Source of the DNA: an uncultured Porphyromonadaceae bacterium
GTDB taxonomy: Bacteria; Bacteroidota; Bacteroidia; Bacteroidales; Muribaculaceae
Assembly: GCA_937989585.1 (NCBI GenBank)
Contig: CALKRW010000052.1
Span: forward strand, 62,001 to 126,000
Length of the DNA stretch: 64,000 nt
Direction of reading: 5' to 3'
Notes under the pieces: generated by a model
The model's database searches: none
What the model saw: the letters and a program-made list of their open reading frames with translations, nothing else
Told to the model about the DNA's origin: nothing
Position numbers and translations under genes: made by a program
In this document: positions 61,949 to 64,000 of the stretch, piece after piece
Position numbering within the stretch: the stretch's first letter is position 1
Layout: each line of letters opens with the position of its first letter

Positions 61949-63541
61949 TTATGCTTGCTTGGTGGAGTCGGTGTTGAACCGTGCGGCGACTTCGGCTGCG
62001 GCAGCGGTCAGGCTCTTCTTGTCGTCATCGGTGATTTTGCCGGACGAGATGTTGTCGAGCACAGACGCGTACTTTGCGTGGACTAATTGGACGAACTGTT
62101 TCTCGAAGTCCTGAACCGATTCCATGGGAACGTTTTCGAGGAGGCCGTTGACGCCGCAGAAGATTACGGCTACCTGGTCGGCGACTTCCCAGGGATGATA
62201 CTGGGGCTGGATGAGCAGACGCTCGTTCTTGCGGCCCTTGTCGATTACGCGGGCGGTCACGGGATCGATGTCACCGCCGAACTGGGTGAACGACTCGAGC
62301 TCGCGGAACTGAGCCTGGTCGATCTTCAGTGTACCGGCGACTTTCTTCATGGACTTGATCTGGGCGTTGCCGCCTACACGCGATACCGAGATACCCACGT
62401 TGATGGCGGGACGGATACCGCGGTTGAAGAGTGCTGTCTCGAGGAAGATCTGGCCGTCGGTGATGGAGATTACGTTAGTGGGGATGTATGCAGATACGTC
62501 ACCTGCCTGAGTCTCGATGATGGGGAGCGCGGTGAGCGAGCCGCCGCCCTTGATTTTGTCCTTGAGTACGGCGGGAAGGTCGTTCATCTTCGATGCGACT
62601 TCCTGATTGTCGATGATGCGGGCGGCACGTTCGAGCAGACGTGAGTGCAGGTAGAAGATATCGCCGGGATAAGCCTCGCGGCCCGAGGGACGCTTGAGGA
62701 TAAGTGATATCTCGCGGTATGCCACGGCCTGCTTCGAAAGGTCGTCGTAGATGATGAGTGCGTCGCGGCCGGTGTCACGGATGTATTCGCCGATTGCTGC
62801 TCCTGCGAATGGGGCGTAGTAGCGCATGGATGCCGAATCGGCGGCAGTGGCTGCAACGACACATGTGTAGTCAAGTGCGCCCTGCTGGCGGAGTACCTCG
62901 ACGAGGGCTGCAACCGATGATGCTTTCTGGCCTATGGCTACGTAGATGCAGTATACGGGTTTGCCGGCGGCGTAGTTCTGTTTCTGGTTGATTATGGTGT
63001 CGATGGCGATGGCGGTCTTGCCTATCTGGCGGTCGCCGATGATAAGCTCGCGCTGGCCGCGGCCTATGGGGACCATTGCGTCGACGGCCTTGATGCCGGT
63101 CTGCAGAGGTGTGGTCACGGGCTGGCGGTAGATTACGCCCGGGGCCTTGCGCTCAAGGGGAAGGCGGATGAGTTCGCCCTGGATGGGACCACGGCCGTCG
63201 ATGGGTTCGCCGAGGACGTTGATGACGCGGCCGAAGAGGCCTTCACCAACGGGAATCGAAGCAATCTCGCCGGTGCGTTTGACTGTCATGCCTTCGGTGA
63301 CGTTGTCGACATCGTTCATGAGGATGACGCCGACGTTGCTTTCCTCGAGGTTGAGGGCAACGCCCATGACGCCGTTCTCGAAGGCCACGAGTTCGTTGGC
63401 GCAGACATTGTCCAGGCCATAGACGTGGGCGACGCCGTCGCCTACGCTGAGCACTTTGCCGACTTCCTCGAAAGAGACGTGAGAGTTTACGTTTTCTAAT
63501 TCTTGCTTGAGAACTTCGGATATCTCGCTGGGATTTATCAT
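61949..63541 (-). CDS. atpA: ATP synthase F1 alpha subunit
   Basis: 530 aa. P-loop GDRQIGKTAIAIDTI (about 168-182), VYCIYVAIGQKASSVAALVE, and the ATPase alpha/beta signature region PAINVGISVSRVGGNAQ near residue 380. Non-catalytic nucleotide-binding subunit. Starts 12 nt after atpH. Confidence 0.98.
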   Translation of the reverse strand: MINPSEISEVLKQELENVNSHVSFEEVGKVLSVGDGVAHVYGLDNVCANELVAFENGVMGVALNLEESNVGVILMNDVDNVTEGMTVKRTGEIASIPVGEGLFGRVINVLGEPIDGRGPIQGELIRLPLERKAPGVIYRQPVTTPLQTGIKAVDAMVPIGRGQRELIIGDRQIGKTAIAIDTIINQKQNYAAGKPVYCIYVAIGQKASSVAALVEVLRQQGALDYTCVVAATAADSASMRYYAPFAGAAIGEYIRDTGRDALIIYDDLSKQAVAYREISLILKRPSGREAYPGDIFYLHSRLLERAARIIDNQEVASKMNDLPAVLKDKIKGGGSLTALPIIETQAGDVSAYIPTNVISITDGQIFLETALFNRGIRPAINVGISVSRVGGNAQIKSMKKVAGTLKIDQAQFRELESFTQFGGDIDPVTARVIDKGRKNERLLIQPQYHPWEVADQVAVIFCGVNGLLENVPMESVQDFEKQFVQLVHAKYASVLDNISSGKITDDDKKSLTAAAAEVAARFNTDSTKQA

Positions 63542-63553
63542 CTTGGTTATTTT

Positions 63554-64000
63554 TTACTTTAGTAGGTTTAAACGCAGTTGTTTAAGTTCGTTTTTGATGG
63601 AGGCGTCGAGTCGCTGTGAATCGATGGTGACGGTGAAGCCGCCGATGAGCGACGGGTCGACCTGCCAGGTGTATTCGGCGGTACCTCCGCCGAGGTGTTT
63701 CTCTACCATGGAACTTACACGGGCGCGGTCGGCGTCGCTTAGTGGCTGGGCGGAAGTGATGTCCACGCGGTAGATGTTGTTTTCGCGGCGATAGAGTGCA
63801 TTGTATGCAATCGCTATCAGTCGGACGATATCGATGCGTCCGTGATTTTCCAGCAGTTTGAAGAAGTCGGACATGGGAGCGTCTTTGCCCGATCTGTCGG
63901 CGCCCGAGGCCGTCATGAGTAGGGCGGTTTTCTGGGCATCGGCTATGTAGGGGTTCTCGAGCGTAGGTTCGAGGCCGGGGTTTTGCTCGAAAGCCGCGGC
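63554..64000 (-). CDS. atpH: ATP synthase F1 delta subunit, partial at right edge
   Basis: The frame is open from the window edge (codons reading AAAFEQNPGLEPTLENPYIA) to the stop at 63554, 148 codons visible; the true start lies beyond 64000. The C-terminal pattern FFKLLENHGRIDIVRLIAIA, SMVEKHLGGG and LIGGFTVTIDSQRLDASIKN is the delta (OSCP) signature. Joins F1 to the peripheral stalk. The upstream Fo genes presumably lie just outside. Confidence 0.93.
   Translation of the reverse strand, partial: AAAFEQNPGLEPTLENPYIADAQKTALLMTASGADRSGKDAPMSDFFKLLENHGRIDIVRLIAIAYNALYRRENNIYRVDITSAQPLSDADRARVSSMVEKHLGGGTAEYTWQVDPSLIGGFTVTIDSQRLDASIKNELKQLRLNLLK

Overview
The window comes from a Bacteroidales genome, most likely a gut Muribaculaceae-type bacterium (order fairly sure, family an inference). 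Evidence: many genes are preceded by the Bacteroidota sigma-ABfr promoter (TTTG, 19-20 nt spacer, TAnnTTTG), and there are HmuY/HmuR-type heme uptake genes, a TamL lipoprotein paired with TamB, a GlsA/GlsB glycine-lipid pair and a DUF1460 amidase. The core genes are GC-rich; a few stretches are clearly AT-richer and look acquired. No rRNA, tRNA, CRISPR array or complete insertion sequence was seen.

Layout. 1-1134: left-edge partial gene that reads as an in-frame fusion of a lipoate-protein ligase to the glycine-cleavage T protein. 1.1-7.7 kb: a regulatory gap with a candidate small RNA, then enolase, a cysteine desulfidase-family protein, an rRNA methyltransferase and a DEAD-box helicase. 7.7-13.6 kb: DUF1460 amidase and a five-gene heme-acquisition operon. 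13.8-19.9 kb: tripartite RND efflux operon (TolC, adaptor, pump, PII-like protein). 20-21.4 kb: UDP-sugar dehydrogenase. 21.5-24.7 kb: a gene graveyard with a decayed HigA-type antitoxin, a broken Ser/Thr kinase fused to a duplicated acyltransferase 3' end, a live toxin-antitoxin-like pair and an acyltransferase. 25-32.4 kb: tamL-tamB. 32.7-34.5 kb: acpP, fabF. 34.6-37.6 kb: AT-rich three-gene secreted/lipoprotein operon, two of whose products end in the same cysteine-rich module. 37.6-38.25 kb: 630 bp without a gene but full of nucleic-acid structure, ahead of an AAA ATPase. 39.5-41.3 kb: glsB/glsA. 41.5-45.2 kb: arsenic operon with arsR. 45.3-50.3 kb: VOC protein, GNAT, lipoprotein, aspS, Nif3-like and zinc-ribbon genes. 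50.4-54.1 kb: tatA-tatC-symporter operon and fabD. 54.2-64 kb: one minus-strand run atpH-atpA-atpG-nuoI-J-K-L-M-N, with the rest of the ATP synthase off the right edge and no nuoA-H beside nuoI.

How the genes work together. The envelope theme is strong: heme capture (HmuY to HmuR), drug efflux, TamL/TamB outer-membrane assembly, Tat export, amino-acid-lipid synthesis and peptidoglycan-fragment cleavage. The right end is the bioenergetic block (F1 ATP synthase plus the membrane arm of complex I). The least explained parts are the ligase-GcvT fusion, the AT-rich Cys-module operon with a folded leader candidate upstream, and the rearranged locus at 21.5-23.7 kb.
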